Below, piece by piece: positions 25,598-35,627 of a DNA stretch of 64,000 bases. Under the pieces are notes generated by a model. That model searched no databases. It was not told the origin of the DNA and worked only from the letters and a program-made list of their open reading frames with translations. Each line of letters opens with the position of its first letter. Positions within the stretch are counted from its first letter, which is position 1. The stretch lies in assembly GCA_036489315.1 (NCBI GenBank), contig DASXFZ010000026.1:1-64000 (forward strand), read 5' to 3'. The translations under genes were made by a program, and so were the position numbers. This DNA comes from Candidatus Cybelea sp. (lineage in GTDB: Bacteria > Vulcanimicrobiota > Vulcanimicrobiia > Vulcanimicrobiales > Vulcanimicrobiaceae).

Positions 25598-28500
25598 ATG
25601 CGTGAGTTTTTCCACCCACTGGTGCAAGAGTGGTTCGACGCGGCCTTCACCGCGCCGACCGAGCCTCAAACCCGCGGCTGGCCGGCCATCCGCGCCGGCG
25701 GCGACGTCTTAATTTCCGCGCCGACCGGCTCGGGTAAGACGCTCTCGGCCTTCACGCTCTGCCTCGACGATCTCGTCCGCCGAGCGGTCGCCGGAACGTT
25801 GCCCGAGCAAACGCTCGTCGTCTACGTTTCTCCCCTGAAGGCCTTGACCAACGACGTCCGCGAGAACCTCGAGAAGCCGCTTAGCGCGTTGACGATGCTG
25901 GCGATCGAGCGCGGCATAGGAATGGCGCCGATTCGCACGGCCGTACGCACCGGCGATACGACGCCGGCGCAACGCCAGGGCATGCTGCGCAAGCCTCCGC
26001 ACGTGCTGGTGACGACACCGGAATCGCTCTTCATCCTGTTGACCGCTGAAAAATCGCGCGCGCTCTTCGCAAGCGTGAAGACCGTCATCGTCGACGAAAT
26101 TCACGCCATGGCGGCCGACAAGCGCGGCTCGCATCTGGCGCTGACGCTCGCACGGCTGGATTACCTGGTCGAACAGAGCGGCGCGCGCAAGCCGCAACGC
26201 ATCGGACTCTCGGCGACGGTGCGGCCGCTCGAAGACGTCGCCCGGTTCCTGAGCGATCGAACGACGACGGTCGACGTCGGACACCGCCGCGAGATGGAGC
26301 TGCGCATCGAAGTCCCCAGCGACGAGCTCGGTCCGGTCGCGAGCAAAGAGATGTGGGGCGAGATCTACGATCGCGTCGCCGAGCAGATCCGCGCGCATCG
26401 CACGACGCTGATCTTCGTGGGCACCCGCCGGATGAGCGAACGCGTCGCCTTCGCGCTCAACGAGCGTCTCGGGGAAGGCTTCGTGATGCCGCACCACGGC
26501 AGCTTGGCGCGAGAACTTCGCTTCGACGTGGAGCAGCGTCTGCGCGACGGTCAGCTGCGAGCCGTCGTCGCCACCGCATCGCTCGAGCTCGGGATCGACA
26601 TCGGCTCGGTCGACCTGGTCGTGCAGCTCGGCTCGCCGCGAGCGATCGCGGTTGCGCTGCAGCGCGTCGGGCGCTCCGGCCACTGGGTGGGCGCGTTGCC
26701 CAAAGGCATCTTCTACGTCACGACGCGCGACGAACTGATCGAGTGCGCGGCGCTCGTGCGCGGGATTCGCGCCGGCGCGCTCGACGCGCTCGAGATCCCG
26801 AAAGCGCCGCTCGATATCCTCGCGCAGCAGATCGTCGCCTCGTGCGCGCAGCACGAATGGGATGTCGACACGCTCTACGCGGTCGTACGCGGCACCTTCG
26901 CCTATCGCGCGCTCGAGCGCAGCGACTTCGATGCGGTCGTCACGATGCTCGCCGACGGCATCGCGACCTCGCGCGGGCGCAGCGGAACCTTTTTGCACTA
27001 CGATCGCGTCAACGGCAAGCTCCGAGCGCGCCGCGGCGCGCGGCTGGCCGCGATCACGAGCGGCGGTGCAATTCCCGATACCGCGAACTTCAACGTCATC
27101 GTCGAGCCCGAAGGGCACGTGATCGGTTCGCTCGACGAGGATTTTGCCGTCGAAAGCATGGCCGGCGATATCTTCCTGCTGGGCACGAACTCGTGGAAGA
27201 TCCGGCGCGTCGAGGCCGGCGTCGTTCGCGTCGAGGATGCGCACGGCGCGCCCCCCTCGATCCCGTTCTGGAACGGCGAAGGGCGAGGACGCACGATCGA
27301 GCTGTCGCGCGAGGTCTGCGCCGTACGCGTCGCGATCGACCAGCGCCCCGACGAAGCGGCGATCGCGTGGCTGCAGGAAGAGTGCGCGCTGGATTCGGCC
27401 GGCGCCGAACAGGCCGTAGCGTACGTGCGCGCCGGCAAGAAAATTCTGGGCGTCGTGCCGACGGACCGCACGCTGGTTGCAGAGCGCTTCTTCGACGAGG
27501 GCGGCGGGATGCAGCTGATCCTGCACACGCCCTTCGGCGCGCGCATCAACCGCGCGTGGGGGCTCGCGCTGCGCAAAAAGTTCTGCCGTTCCTTCAACCT
27601 CGAGCTGCAGGCGGCCGCGACCGACAACGGCATCGTGCTCTCGCTGACCGATCAGCACGCGTTCCCGCTCGACGCCGTCTTCGAGTTCGTTCGTTCGGCC
27701 AGCGCCGAGCAGACGCTCACCCAAGCCTTGCTTCCGGCGCCGATGTTTGCCGCGCGCTGGCGCTGGAACGCCACGCGGGCGCTCGCGATCCTGCGCTTCA
27801 GCGGCGGGCGCAGAGTGCCGCCGCAGCTGATCCGCATGCGCGCCGACGATCTGGTGGCGGCGGTCTTCCCCGATCAAGCCGCCTGTCCCGAAAACCTCAC
27901 CGGGCCGATCCGCATTCCCGACCACGTGCTCGTGCGCGAGACGCTCTCGAACTGTCTGCACGAAGCGATGGATCTCGATGGCTTCATCGCCATCCTGCGC
28001 GAGATCGAGGCCGGCTCACTGCAGACCGTGGCAATCGATACGCCGGAACCCTCGGTCTTCTGTCACGAGATCCTCAACGCCAATCCCTTCGCCTACCTCG
28101 ACGACGCCCCGCTGGAAGAGCGGCGGGCGCGCGCGGTGCAGCTGCGCCGCACGATGCGCGACGACGTCGACGGCGCCGGCATCTTGGATGCAGCGGCGAT
28201 CGCGCAGGTTGCCGAGGAATCGTGGCCGGTCGTGCGCGACGCCGACGAGCTGCACGACGCGCTCTCGACGCTGATCGTCATGCCGCCCGAGCCGCAATGG
28301 AAGGCCTGGTACGAGGAGCTCGTTGCGCAGCGGCGCGCGATGACCGTCGCCGGATTCTGGACCTGTGCCGAGCGGCTCGACCTTGCGCGGGCTGCCTACG
28401 AAACGCGCAGTGAAAACCGCGAGGAGGCGGTCACCGAGATTCTGCGCGGCTGGTTAGAATCGAGCGGCCCGATGACGGTCGCGCAGATGGCATCGCGTTT

Positions 28501-29647
28501 GCAGATCGACGGCGCGGCGATCGAGGCGGCGCTGCTGCGCCTCGAAGCGCAAGGCCAGGTGCTGCACGGACGATTCCGCAGTTCGACGCCGGACGAGCAG
28601 TGGTGCAATCGCCGCGTGCTGGCGCGCATCCACCGGCTCACCGTCGGGCGCTTGCGGCGCGAGATCGAGCCGGTTACCGCCGCGCAGTACATGGCGTTTT
28701 TGCAGCGCTGGCAGCACGTCGCGGCAAGCTCGCGGCTGCACGGCATCGACGGAACGCTGCAGATCGTGCGCCAGCTCGAGGGCTACGAAATTCCCACGGT
28801 CGCGTGGGAGGGGCAGATTCTCCCGGCGCGCGTCGCCGGCTACAAGCCCGAGTTTCTCGACCGGCTCTGCTACTCGGGCGACGTGATGTGGGGGCGCCTC
28901 TCTGCGCATCCCGCGCTCGAACCGCGCGAGGTTGAAAATTCCCGCCGCGTGCGGCCGACGCGGCTCGCGCCGATCTCGCTCTTCCTGCGCGCGAACGCGC
29001 AAGAGCTGATCGTTCGCCGCAAGGATCCCGGCGACGCGCTCTCGCACGCCGCGCGCGAAATTCTGGCGACGGTCGAAGAGCTGCGCGCGCCGTTTTTTGC
29101 CGAGATCGTTCGCGCAACCAAACGTCTGCCCAGCGAGGTCGAGGAGGCGCTCTGGCAGCTCGTCGCCGCCGGATTGATCACCGCCGACGGCTTCGACGCG
29201 CTGCGTTCGCTCAGCGATGCGAAACGCCGGCTCGGCGAACGGGGGCTGCGCGCGCGGCCGCGATCTTCGAGCGGCCGCTGGACGCCTTTGCAGGCCGCGA
29301 CCCCCCGGATCGACGTCGAAGGCTTCGCACGCCGGCTGCTCGCGCGCTGGGGCGTCGTCTTTCGCGACGTGATCGCCCGCGAGTCCCTCGCGCCGCGATG
29401 GCGCGAGCTTTTACTCGTGCTGCGCCGGATGGAGGCGCGCGGCGAGATTCGCGGCGGGCGGTTCGTCGCCGGTTTCGTCGGCGAACAGTTTGCGCTGCCC
29501 GAAGCCGTCGACGCGTTACGCGCGGTGCGCCGGACCGGCGAGAGCGCGCAGATCCGCGTCGGCGCTTACGATCCGCTGAGCCTTGCGGGAATCATCGTGC
29601 CGGCCGAAGAGAGTCAGCACTTCGTGCCGGTCGCCTTACCCGGATAG
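25598..29647 (+). CDS. lhr: Lhr-family superfamily 2 DNA helicase
   Basis: The 1349-residue protein has the helicase core of Lhr: Walker A APTGSGKT (41-48), SPLKAL, TTPESL, DEIH (166-169), SATV and GRSGHW in motif VI, then the DEAD/H-associated and winged-helix parts and a long C-terminal extension. Lhr proteins unwind branched DNA and DNA:RNA hybrids and are linked to repair in mycobacteria and archaea. Length is between Lhr-core (about 900) and E. coli Lhr (1538). It stands as a single-gene unit; its 3' end overlaps the convergent lipoprotein gene by 34 bases. Confidence 0.95.
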   Translation: MREFFHPLVQEWFDAAFTAPTEPQTRGWPAIRAGGDVLISAPTGSGKTLSAFTLCLDDLVRRAVAGTLPEQTLVVYVSPLKALTNDVRENLEKPLSALTMLAIERGIGMAPIRTAVRTGDTTPAQRQGMLRKPPHVLVTTPESLFILLTAEKSRALFASVKTVIVDEIHAMAADKRGSHLALTLARLDYLVEQSGARKPQRIGLSATVRPLEDVARFLSDRTTTVDVGHRREMELRIEVPSDELGPVASKEMWGEIYDRVAEQIRAHRTTLIFVGTRRMSERVAFALNERLGEGFVMPHHGSLARELRFDVEQRLRDGQLRAVVATASLELGIDIGSVDLVVQLGSPRAIAVALQRVGRSGHWVGALPKGIFYVTTRDELIECAALVRGIRAGALDALEIPKAPLDILAQQIVASCAQHEWDVDTLYAVVRGTFAYRALERSDFDAVVTMLADGIATSRGRSGTFLHYDRVNGKLRARRGARLAAITSGGAIPDTANFNVIVEPEGHVIGSLDEDFAVESMAGDIFLLGTNSWKIRRVEAGVVRVEDAHGAPPSIPFWNGEGRGRTIELSREVCAVRVAIDQRPDEAAIAWLQEECALDSAGAEQAVAYVRAGKKILGVVPTDRTLVAERFFDEGGGMQLILHTPFGARINRAWGLALRKKFCRSFNLELQAAATDNGIVLSLTDQHAFPLDAVFEFVRSASAEQTLTQALLPAPMFAARWRWNATRALAILRFSGGRRVPPQLIRMRADDLVAAVFPDQAACPENLTGPIRIPDHVLVRETLSNCLHEAMDLDGFIAILREIEAGSLQTVAIDTPEPSVFCHEILNANPFAYLDDAPLEERRARAVQLRRTMRDDVDGAGILDAAAIAQVAEESWPVVRDADELHDALSTLIVMPPEPQWKAWYEELVAQRRAMTVAGFWTCAERLDLARAAYETRSENREEAVTEILRGWLESSGPMTVAQMASRLQIDGAAIEAALLRLEAQGQVLHGRFRSSTPDEQWCNRRVLARIHRLTVGRLRREIEPVTAAQYMAFLQRWQHVAASSRLHGIDGTLQIVRQLEGYEIPTVAWEGQILPARVAGYKPEFLDRLCYSGDVMWGRLSAHPALEPREVENSRRVRPTRLAPISLFLRANAQELIVRRKDPGDALSHAAREILATVEELRAPFFAEIVRATKRLPSEVEEALWQLVAAGLITADGFDALRSLSDAKRRLGERGLRARPRSSSGRWTPLQAATPRIDVEGFARRLLARWGVVFRDVIARESLAPRWRELLLVLRRMEARGEIRGGRFVAGFVGEQFALPEAVDALRAVRRTGESAQIRVGAYDPLSLAGIIVPAEESQHFVPVALPG

Positions 29648-30258
29648 ATCTCGACGACGGCGGTCGCCGCGCCGGGAATCTGCACGCCTCTAAGCAGGGT
29701 TCCGACCCCGCCGATAACCCCGCCGTATTTGCCTTTGCTCGCTTTGGCATAGCAGGGGCCGAAGTTGAACGGGATACGATAGATTACGGCCTGACCGTAA
29801 ACGGTGTAAGGTTTGTGGGGATCGATCTGCTTGCCGGTGAGTCCGCCGCCGGCCTCGACGTTGTTGCCGAACGACGTGCCGCCTTGTATCGCGAGCTGCA
29901 TGTAGAAGATCGGCATACCGCTGCCGAGGCTCGGCATGTGATCGTAGTTGGTCGTGCTGCTCGTCAGCTCGAGCTTCACCGATGGATTCGCCGGCGGGTA
30001 CTTAATCGTTCCGCCAAAGCCGCCAAATGCCGGGACGCACAACGAACCGCCTTTGGTCGAAAGGGTCTGCGTCAGCGAAGCGTACTCTTTGGTGGTCTTC
30101 TGCCCCTTACAGTCTGGGGGAACGAGGTCGGGTGTGACGGCAGTTTGGCCGAGCGCGCCTGCCGGCAAAAGCGCGGAACCGTGCTGCGCGCACGCCGCGA
30201 GCGCAATCAACGCTACGGCAGCCGACGAACCGCGCAAGCAGCAACGAAGAAACGACAT
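29614..30258 (-). CDS. Secreted hypothetical lipoprotein, paralogue A
   Basis: The 214-residue lipoprotein has the lipobox LAAC and a body with GGSLCVPAFGGFGGTIKYP, YTVYGQAV and FGPCYAKASKGKYGG. It is clearly related to the neighbour at 30323, with the same order of segments (SLC-FGGFGG, strands, YGQ, PCY, final EIYPG). No domain is recognised. It lies 64 bases downstream of that paralogue, probably in the same transcript as the BNR protein. Confidence 0.7.
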   Translation of the reverse strand: MSFLRCCLRGSSAAVALIALAACAQHGSALLPAGALGQTAVTPDLVPPDCKGQKTTKEYASLTQTLSTKGGSLCVPAFGGFGGTIKYPPANPSVKLELTSSTTNYDHMPSLGSGMPIFYMQLAIQGGTSFGNNVEAGGGLTGKQIDPHKPYTVYGQAVIYRIPFNFGPCYAKASKGKYGGVIGGVGTLLRGVQIPGAATAVVEIYPGKATGTKC

Positions 30259-30322
30259 CAGATAAGATCCTTTCGCCGGCGAGGTGCGCTACGGTTTCGC
30301 CGGGGATCGGAGGGAACCTCGG

Positions 30323-30988
30323 TTAGCCCGAGGTTCCCTCGCATTCTTGCGAGACTTGCGCGCCCGGATAGATCTCGATAACGCCAAAGCCGTTGCCGGT
30401 AACGATCGCGTTGTCGAAGAGCGCGCCGATGTTGGGCAGCAGCCCGCCGTTCGCGCCGCTCGTGGCGACGCTGTAACAAGGCGTGAACATGAAGACCAGA
30501 TGGCCGACCGCGACCTGGCCGAAGGCCGTATAGGACTGGCCGGGAGTGAACTTGTTGCTTTCCAGGCCGCCCTTGGCCGCGACGGTCGCACCGAAGCGCG
30601 TGTTGTCGTGGAAGTGCAGATTCAAATAGAGCAGCACCGCGCCGGAACCGAACTCGGGCTGGTTGTAAAGGTTCGTTATGGTAAGGCGATTCGTCAGCTT
30701 GACCGATCGGTCGACGCTCGGATACTCTAACGAGCCCCCAAAGCCGCGAAACCGTCCGATGCACAGTGCGCCGCCGTGCACTTTAAGATTAGTGAACGTC
30801 TGAACGTAGCCTTTGCGCCGGTCTTGCCCCGGGCAGGTTGGCAGCCTGCCGGCCGCAGGCCGTGGCGGCGATACACTTCGTATTCCCGAAACCGCCGTGC
30901 TGCCGGGCGCCGGAAGCGTATCGCCGCTTCGCGCACAACCGGCAACCAGCATTGCAACGGCAATTGCGTAAATATAAAAGCTCCTCAA
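30323..30988 (-). CDS. Secreted hypothetical lipoprotein, paralogue B
   Basis: The TTG at 30988 overlaps the stop of the BNR-propeller gene (TTGA), so translation is coupled to it. The 221 residues have the lipobox VAGC, then ALCIGRFRGFGGSLEYP, YTAFGQVAVG, TPCYSVATSG and VIEIYPGAQ, matching paralogue A segment by segment. AAAGGA about eleven bases upstream supports the TTG. Function unknown, predicted outside the cytoplasm. Confidence 0.72.
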   Translation of the reverse strand: MRSFYIYAIAVAMLVAGCARSGDTLPAPGSTAVSGIRSVSPPRPAAGRLPTCPGQDRRKGYVQTFTNLKVHGGALCIGRFRGFGGSLEYPSVDRSVKLTNRLTITNLYNQPEFGSGAVLLYLNLHFHDNTRFGATVAAKGGLESNKFTPGQSYTAFGQVAVGHLVFMFTPCYSVATSGANGGLLPNIGALFDNAIVTGNGFGVIEIYPGAQVSQECEGTSG

Positions 30989-33900
30989 TGCGCACCCATT
31001 CCTTTCAAACGCGCCTCTCCGGCGGTGGCGAGCGCCGATAGGTCGCGATATGTGTCGTACTCCGCTGCCGTCGGTTTCGCGTATGAGTTTTCAAGCGAAT
31101 TGAGAAGGAAGGCAAGCTGCTCGCGTATTCTCGTCCCGTGCATTACGTCGGCTTCGCTGGAGTGATTGTCCATCGCCAGCAATTGCGCAACTTCGTCGTT
31201 CACGGCTGCAGATACTTCCGTACGCGCAGTGAGTGCCGACGCTACCGTGCGATCGAGTCGGTCGATTGTTGCGACGATCTGCTGCTCGAGTGCAAGGCGC
31301 GCTTGAAGATCGTTGATCGTCGCGTGAATCCGCGGGTCGAGTCGCACGCTGACCGGCGCGCGCAACGTTTGAGCGCCGTAGTGCAGCACGGCGGTGTAGG
31401 ACCCCGGCAGGATCGTGGGACCGTCGGCGTTGTCGGGCCAGTCGTCGGTGAAGTCGGGGCGCCAGCCCGGCACGTCGTACGCGGGCGGGTAGTGCATATC
31501 CCATTGAAATAAATTGATGCCCGAAGCGGCGACGGTTATTCGTTCGATGGCCCGCGCTCGCGATTGGTTGGCGTCGAGGTTATCCTCTTGCTCGGGCGTG
31601 AGCTTGCGCTCGTGCGGATTCTTGGGATGCAGCGCGAAGCTGCGAACCGTCGCGCCGTTGGCGTCGAGGAAGCTGAGCGTTAGCGGGGTCGTTCCGTTAT
31701 AACCCGCAGGCACGTTGAAGTACACCGCCGTTCCATATGCGGGATTTTCGCCGAACTCGGGGATTCCGCTGGCGCCGCCGTAGGCATTCGAAAGCCACGA
31801 CGCTGCGGGCGTAAAGAGCTGGAGGTTTGTAACGGACTGCGACGGCTCGTGCGCGAGCTGCCGCAGCAGCGTGACGTTATCAAGAATCCAAAAGGCGCGC
31901 CCGTGCGTCGCGGCCACGAGCTCGTCCTGGCGCACGTCGACGGCGAGGTCGCGCACCTGAACGCCGGGCAGATTCAGCGTGAGCGGCTGCCAGCTTTGGC
32001 CGCCGTTGAGGCTGACGTACGCCGTGCTGCGCGTCCCCGCAAAGAGCAGGCGCGGCTCGAGCGGATCCTGACGGACGAGGAAGACGTATTGGTCGGCCGG
32101 CAGTCCGCCGGTCAACGGCGTCCAATGCGCGCCGTAGTCTTCGGTTTCGTAAACGTAGGGATGGAAGTCGTCCCACATGTAGCGCGACGCAGTAAGATAC
32201 GCCGTGCCCTTTTGCGTGTGCGAAGGCTCGATCGAGCTGATCTGCGCCCACTGCGGAAGATCCGGCGGAGTCACGAGCTTCCAGTTGCCGCCGTAATCGG
32301 TCGTCACGTGTACGAGACCATCGGCAGAGCCCGCCCAGATAATGTTCGCATCGAGCGGCGAGACCGCAAGCGACGCGATATCGGGGAACGTTTCGGCGCC
32401 GGTCTGATCGAGGAAGATCGGCCCGCCGGTTGGGCCTTCGGTCGACGGATCGTTGCGGGTGAGATCTGGGCTGAGGATCTTCCACGTCTGCCCGTGATCG
32501 AGGCTGGAGAAGACGACTTGCCCTGCGACGAGCAGCTCGTGCGGATCGGCGGGTGAGAAGAAGATGGGGTGCGTCCAGCCGAAGCGGAACTTCGTCTGAG
32601 CCGACGAGGCGCCGGCCATGTAGCGCGGCCACGGGCTGACATTCTTCTCGTCGCCGGTGATGCGGTTGAAGCGCACGAACGAGCTGTAATAGCCGCTTCC
32701 GTACGTGACTTGCGGATCGCCCGGTTCGGGCGCTACGAAGGTGCTCTCGCCGAGCGCGACGGTGTGCCATTCACCAGGGCCGATGCCGGGCCCGACCGCG
32801 GCGCTGGGGCCTTCGAAGGCGCCTTCGTCCTGCGAGGCGCCGAAGACGTGGAACGGAAACTGATCGTCGAGCGCGACGTGGTAGAACTGTCCCGTCGGCT
32901 GGTTGTGTTCGCTGCTCCAGTTCGCGCCGCCGTCGACGGAGACGGTACCGCCGCCGTCGTTGCCGACCAGCAGCGTCGCCGGCCGCCGCGGATCGATCCA
33001 GATGATGTGATTGTCGCCGTGCGGCATATCGATGTTGGAGAAGGTTTTGCCGCCGTCTTTGGTTTTGTAGACGCCGTCGACTTCCGGCGCGTAGGCGACT
33101 TGCGGATTGGTGGGGTCGGCGTAAATCGCGGTGTAATAGAAGGCCCGCTGGCGCAGCTTCATCTCCGAGTTCGTGCGCCGCCAGGTCGCGCCGCCGTCGT
33201 TGGAGCGGAAGATACCGCCGTCGAGATCCTGCACGGTCGCATAGACGACGCGCGGGTTGCTCTGCGCCACCGAGACGCCGATCTTACCGAGCGTACCCGT
33301 TGCAAAACCGCGATTGGAGGAGATCTTCGTCCAGTGCGCGCCCGCGTCGGTCGTCTTGTAGAGCCCGCTTCCGGGGCCGCCGCTGGTCAGCTTCCAGGGG
33401 ACGCGCTGCGCTTGCCACATCGCCGCGTAGACGACCGCGGGATTGCGTGAGTCCATCGCCATATCGGCGCCGCCGGTTTTCTCGTCTACATAGAACACCT
33501 TTTTCCACGACTTCCCGCCGTTGGTCGTCTTGAAGATGCCGCGCTCGGCGTTCGGGCGAAAGACGTGGCCCATCGAGGCCGCATAGACGATGTTGGGGTC
33601 GCGCGGGTCGATGAGGAGCTTGGCGATCATGTGCGTGTCACGCAGCCCCGCGTACGACCAGTTCTTGCCGCCATCGGTCGTCTTGTAGACGCCGTCGCCG
33701 CTGTCGAAATCGCCGCGGATATCGGACTCGCCGGTGCCGGCATAGATCACGCTGCTGTTGGACGGCGCGACCGCGAGCGCGCCGATCGCGGTCGCGATGC
33801 CCGGCAGCTTCCCGTCGGTGATGTTCGTCCAACTCAAGCCGAAGTCGGTGCTCTTCCAAACGCCGCCCTCGACGCCGCCCATGTAGAAGATGTCCTTGCC

Positions 33901-34068
33901 CGGGACGCCGTCGACGGCAACGGAGCGGCCGCCGATGTACGGGCCGATGCTGCGCCAGGTGAGCTTGCCCATCAACTGCGCGGCCGGAGTCTTCGACTCT
34001 GCGGCGTTGACGGCGGAAGGTGCGATGCAAATGAAGGCCGCGAGTGCGGCAAGTTGCAGACGTCTCAT
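30985..34068 (-). CDS. Exported BNR/sortilin-type beta-propeller protein (glycosyl hydrolase-like)
   Basis: A signal peptide (LAALAAFICIAPSAVNA) is followed by many repeats of the type GVYKTTDGGKNWSYAG and GIFKTTNGGKSWKKV, the Asp-box (SxDxGxTW-like) blades of BNR/Vps10 sortilin propellers. The C-terminal part has a Fn3-like sandwich and an alpha-helical end. Proteins of about 1000 residues with this layout are common in Acidobacteria and Gemmatimonadota and are often named sialidase or glycosyl hydrolase, but no sialidase Arg triad is evident. ATG 34068 is preferred over TTG 34074. It is coupled to the two lipoproteins downstream. Confidence 0.85.
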   Translation of the reverse strand: MRRLQLAALAAFICIAPSAVNAAESKTPAAQLMGKLTWRSIGPYIGGRSVAVDGVPGKDIFYMGGVEGGVWKSTDFGLSWTNITDGKLPGIATAIGALAVAPSNSSVIYAGTGESDIRGDFDSGDGVYKTTDGGKNWSYAGLRDTHMIAKLLIDPRDPNIVYAASMGHVFRPNAERGIFKTTNGGKSWKKVFYVDEKTGGADMAMDSRNPAVVYAAMWQAQRVPWKLTSGGPGSGLYKTTDAGAHWTKISSNRGFATGTLGKIGVSVAQSNPRVVYATVQDLDGGIFRSNDGGATWRRTNSEMKLRQRAFYYTAIYADPTNPQVAYAPEVDGVYKTKDGGKTFSNIDMPHGDNHIIWIDPRRPATLLVGNDGGGTVSVDGGANWSSEHNQPTGQFYHVALDDQFPFHVFGASQDEGAFEGPSAAVGPGIGPGEWHTVALGESTFVAPEPGDPQVTYGSGYYSSFVRFNRITGDEKNVSPWPRYMAGASSAQTKFRFGWTHPIFFSPADPHELLVAGQVVFSSLDHGQTWKILSPDLTRNDPSTEGPTGGPIFLDQTGAETFPDIASLAVSPLDANIIWAGSADGLVHVTTDYGGNWKLVTPPDLPQWAQISSIEPSHTQKGTAYLTASRYMWDDFHPYVYETEDYGAHWTPLTGGLPADQYVFLVRQDPLEPRLLFAGTRSTAYVSLNGGQSWQPLTLNLPGVQVRDLAVDVRQDELVAATHGRAFWILDNVTLLRQLAHEPSQSVTNLQLFTPAASWLSNAYGGASGIPEFGENPAYGTAVYFNVPAGYNGTTPLTLSFLDANGATVRSFALHPKNPHERKLTPEQEDNLDANQSRARAIERITVAASGINLFQWDMHYPPAYDVPGWRPDFTDDWPDNADGPTILPGSYTAVLHYGAQTLRAPVSVRLDPRIHATINDLQARLALEQQIVATIDRLDRTVASALTARTEVSAAVNDEVAQLLAMDNHSSEADVMHGTRIREQLAFLLNSLENSYAKPTAAEYDTYRDLSALATAGEARLKGMGAH

Positions 34069-34114
34069 TTGCAACGCGTCGTTCGACGCGGCCTCGACGG
34101 ACTCCTAAGATGTT

Positions 34115-34513
34115 TTACAGCGTCGAATCGACGCGCGCGCCGACATCGAGGCTGTAGCAGTACCGTCCCGCGGGATGATGCCAGGACGACGGCGCCATCA
34201 TGCCGGTACTCGGCGTCGGAAGCGCGAACGTGCCGCAAAGTTGGTAGCGCTCGCTTGTTAAACGGCGATATTCGTAGGGTTTTCCGGTTGCCGGATCGCG
34301 TAGCGGCGAGTCGTAGGCTGCCGGCAGCAGTTTCCCCGCATCGGTGTAATCGTCGTGCAGCCCCGCCGCGATGGTACCGAGATCCGCGACGCGCTTGCGA
34401 TCGAGCGCTTCGGCGCGCGCCCGGCTCGGCGGCCCGATCGAAACGAACGCAGCCGCAACGACGGCGATGACGATCGCAACCGCCGCGGCCGCGATGAGGC
34501 GCGACGCCGTCAC
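34115..34513 (-). CDS. Small membrane-anchored hypothetical protein
   Basis: The GTG at 34513 overlaps the stop of the DUF5671 gene (GTGA), giving 132 residues: one N-terminal transmembrane helix (LIAAAAVAIVIAVVAAAFV) and a soluble domain with RVADLGTIAAGLHDDY, DPATGKPYEYRRL and RYQLCGTF. The last pattern resembles the C-terminal part of pseudopilin-like proteins and a partner often next to DUF5671 proteins. Function unknown. Confidence 0.7.
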   Translation of the reverse strand: MTASRLIAAAAVAIVIAVVAAAFVSIGPPSRARAEALDRKRVADLGTIAAGLHDDYTDAGKLLPAAYDSPLRDPATGKPYEYRRLTSERYQLCGTFALPTPSTGMMAPSSWHHPAGRYCYSLDVGARVDSTL

Positions 34514-35151
34514 GGGTTGCGCTGTTTGGGCGGATCGATCGTCAGCAGATAGTAGGCGAAGATCCCGCCGCCGATCAGGAACAAGGCCAGCGTATCGAGG
34601 ATGAAGTGCGCGGTAAGATGCCCGAGAATCCAGGCCTGAATCGTCAGCGCCGCGTCGATGAGGATCGTGATGGCCGAGAGGACGAGCGCGATATAGGTCA
34701 GCCAGCGCCGGATCGGCGAGTAGTACAGCTCGGGCCGCCGCGTGAGCTCGCGCTGGATCAGCGCGTGGATGACGACGAAGACCGGAAACGTGACCACGAT
34801 GATCGCGATCTGCCAGGCGATGTCTTCGCGCAGCGACGAAGCCGTTGACACCGAGAGCTCGTCGGGGAACCATCGCTTCACCAGATCGTCCCAGATCTGC
34901 CAGAGGGCGACCGTCCAGAAACCCAGCGTGATGAAGTTGAGCAGGTAGAGAAACGCATCGCGCGCGTTCTCGACCGAACCCGGGCGGCTCGGGATCGGGA
35001 CCTTCAACGCGTCGGCGTAGTAGTCGGAGAGGGCGCGGTAGATGCGCCGTTCCGACCAGCCGTTCTGGCGCAGCACGCCGACGAGCGACTCGTCGGGAAC
35101 GCCGTGTTCTTTGGCCTTACGCAGAAAGGGAAGAAGTATATCGTCGGCCAT
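34510..35151 (-). CDS. DUF5671-type membrane protein
   Basis: The 213-residue protein begins with a short helical cytoplasmic segment (VPDESLVGVLRQNGWSE) and then four transmembrane helices. NARDAFLYLLNFITLGFW and SPIRRWLTYIALVLSAITIL fit the DUF5671 pattern. No role is known for this family. It is the third gene of the phosphoesterase operon; gaps and overlaps with neighbours are 2 to 4 bases. Confidence 0.8.
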   Translation of the reverse strand: MADDILLPFLRKAKEHGVPDESLVGVLRQNGWSERRIYRALSDYYADALKVPIPSRPGSVENARDAFLYLLNFITLGFWTVALWQIWDDLVKRWFPDELSVSTASSLREDIAWQIAIIVVTFPVFVVIHALIQRELTRRPELYYSPIRRWLTYIALVLSAITILIDAALTIQAWILGHLTAHFILDTLALFLIGGGIFAYYLLTIDPPKQRNP

Positions 35152-35153
35152 GC

Positions 35154-35627
35154 TTATCGCCCCGAGTCCAGTGCGGCCGGCATGCCGTCATGGATGCACT
35201 TGCCGTAGCCCGCGATCGCCTCGTCGCTGTTGAGATCGACGTACTTCTCGCACGAGCGCCCGAGCGCGAGGATCGCCGGATACGTGCGCAGCCGGTCGTT
35301 CAGGCGCTGGTGTGAAACGCGAGCGGCGAAGCACGCGCGCAGTCCGGATACGTCGTAGGCCGGCGTCGGGACGGGCATCAAATCTTTCGAGCCGGCGAAG
35401 GCGCGACGTTGGGTTAGCGCCGCGCCGGTCTGCTTCACGTACATCCGGGCGTAACAGGTGTTGATGGCGAGCACGTGCTTGAGAACGTCGTCGTCGCTTG
35501 CGGTTTTACCACCGCAGGCGGCAACCGTGGCATTGACGAGCGCGAGGCCGAGGGCTCGGACTTTCACGCCGGTGAGGTTTCGCAGCGGCCAAGCGAGCGC
35601 CTTTCGCAGCGGTGCGATCGTCTTCAT
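35154..35627 (-). CDS. Hypothetical protein in the phosphoesterase operon
   Basis: The ATG overlaps the stop of the phosphoesterase (ATGA), so it is probably translated with it. The 157 residues have a basic, weakly hydrophobic start, then a helical body with five cysteines ([32 protein letters not shown]). This spacing suggests disulfides and an exported small helical protein, but I recognise no family. Confidence 0.6.
   Translation of the reverse strand: MKTIAPLRKALAWPLRNLTGVKVRALGLALVNATVAACGGKTASDDDVLKHVLAINTCYARMYVKQTGAALTQRRAFAGSKDLMPVPTPAYDVSGLRACFAARVSHQRLNDRLRTYPAILALGRSCEKYVDLNSDEAIAGYGKCIHDGMPAALDSGR

Noticed and set aside
25709-27961. 750-codon minus-strand open frame opposite the helicase gene
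   Set aside because: It mirrors the codon structure of lhr in high-GC DNA and has low-complexity Arg/Gly/Asp content; lhr itself shows all helicase motifs.
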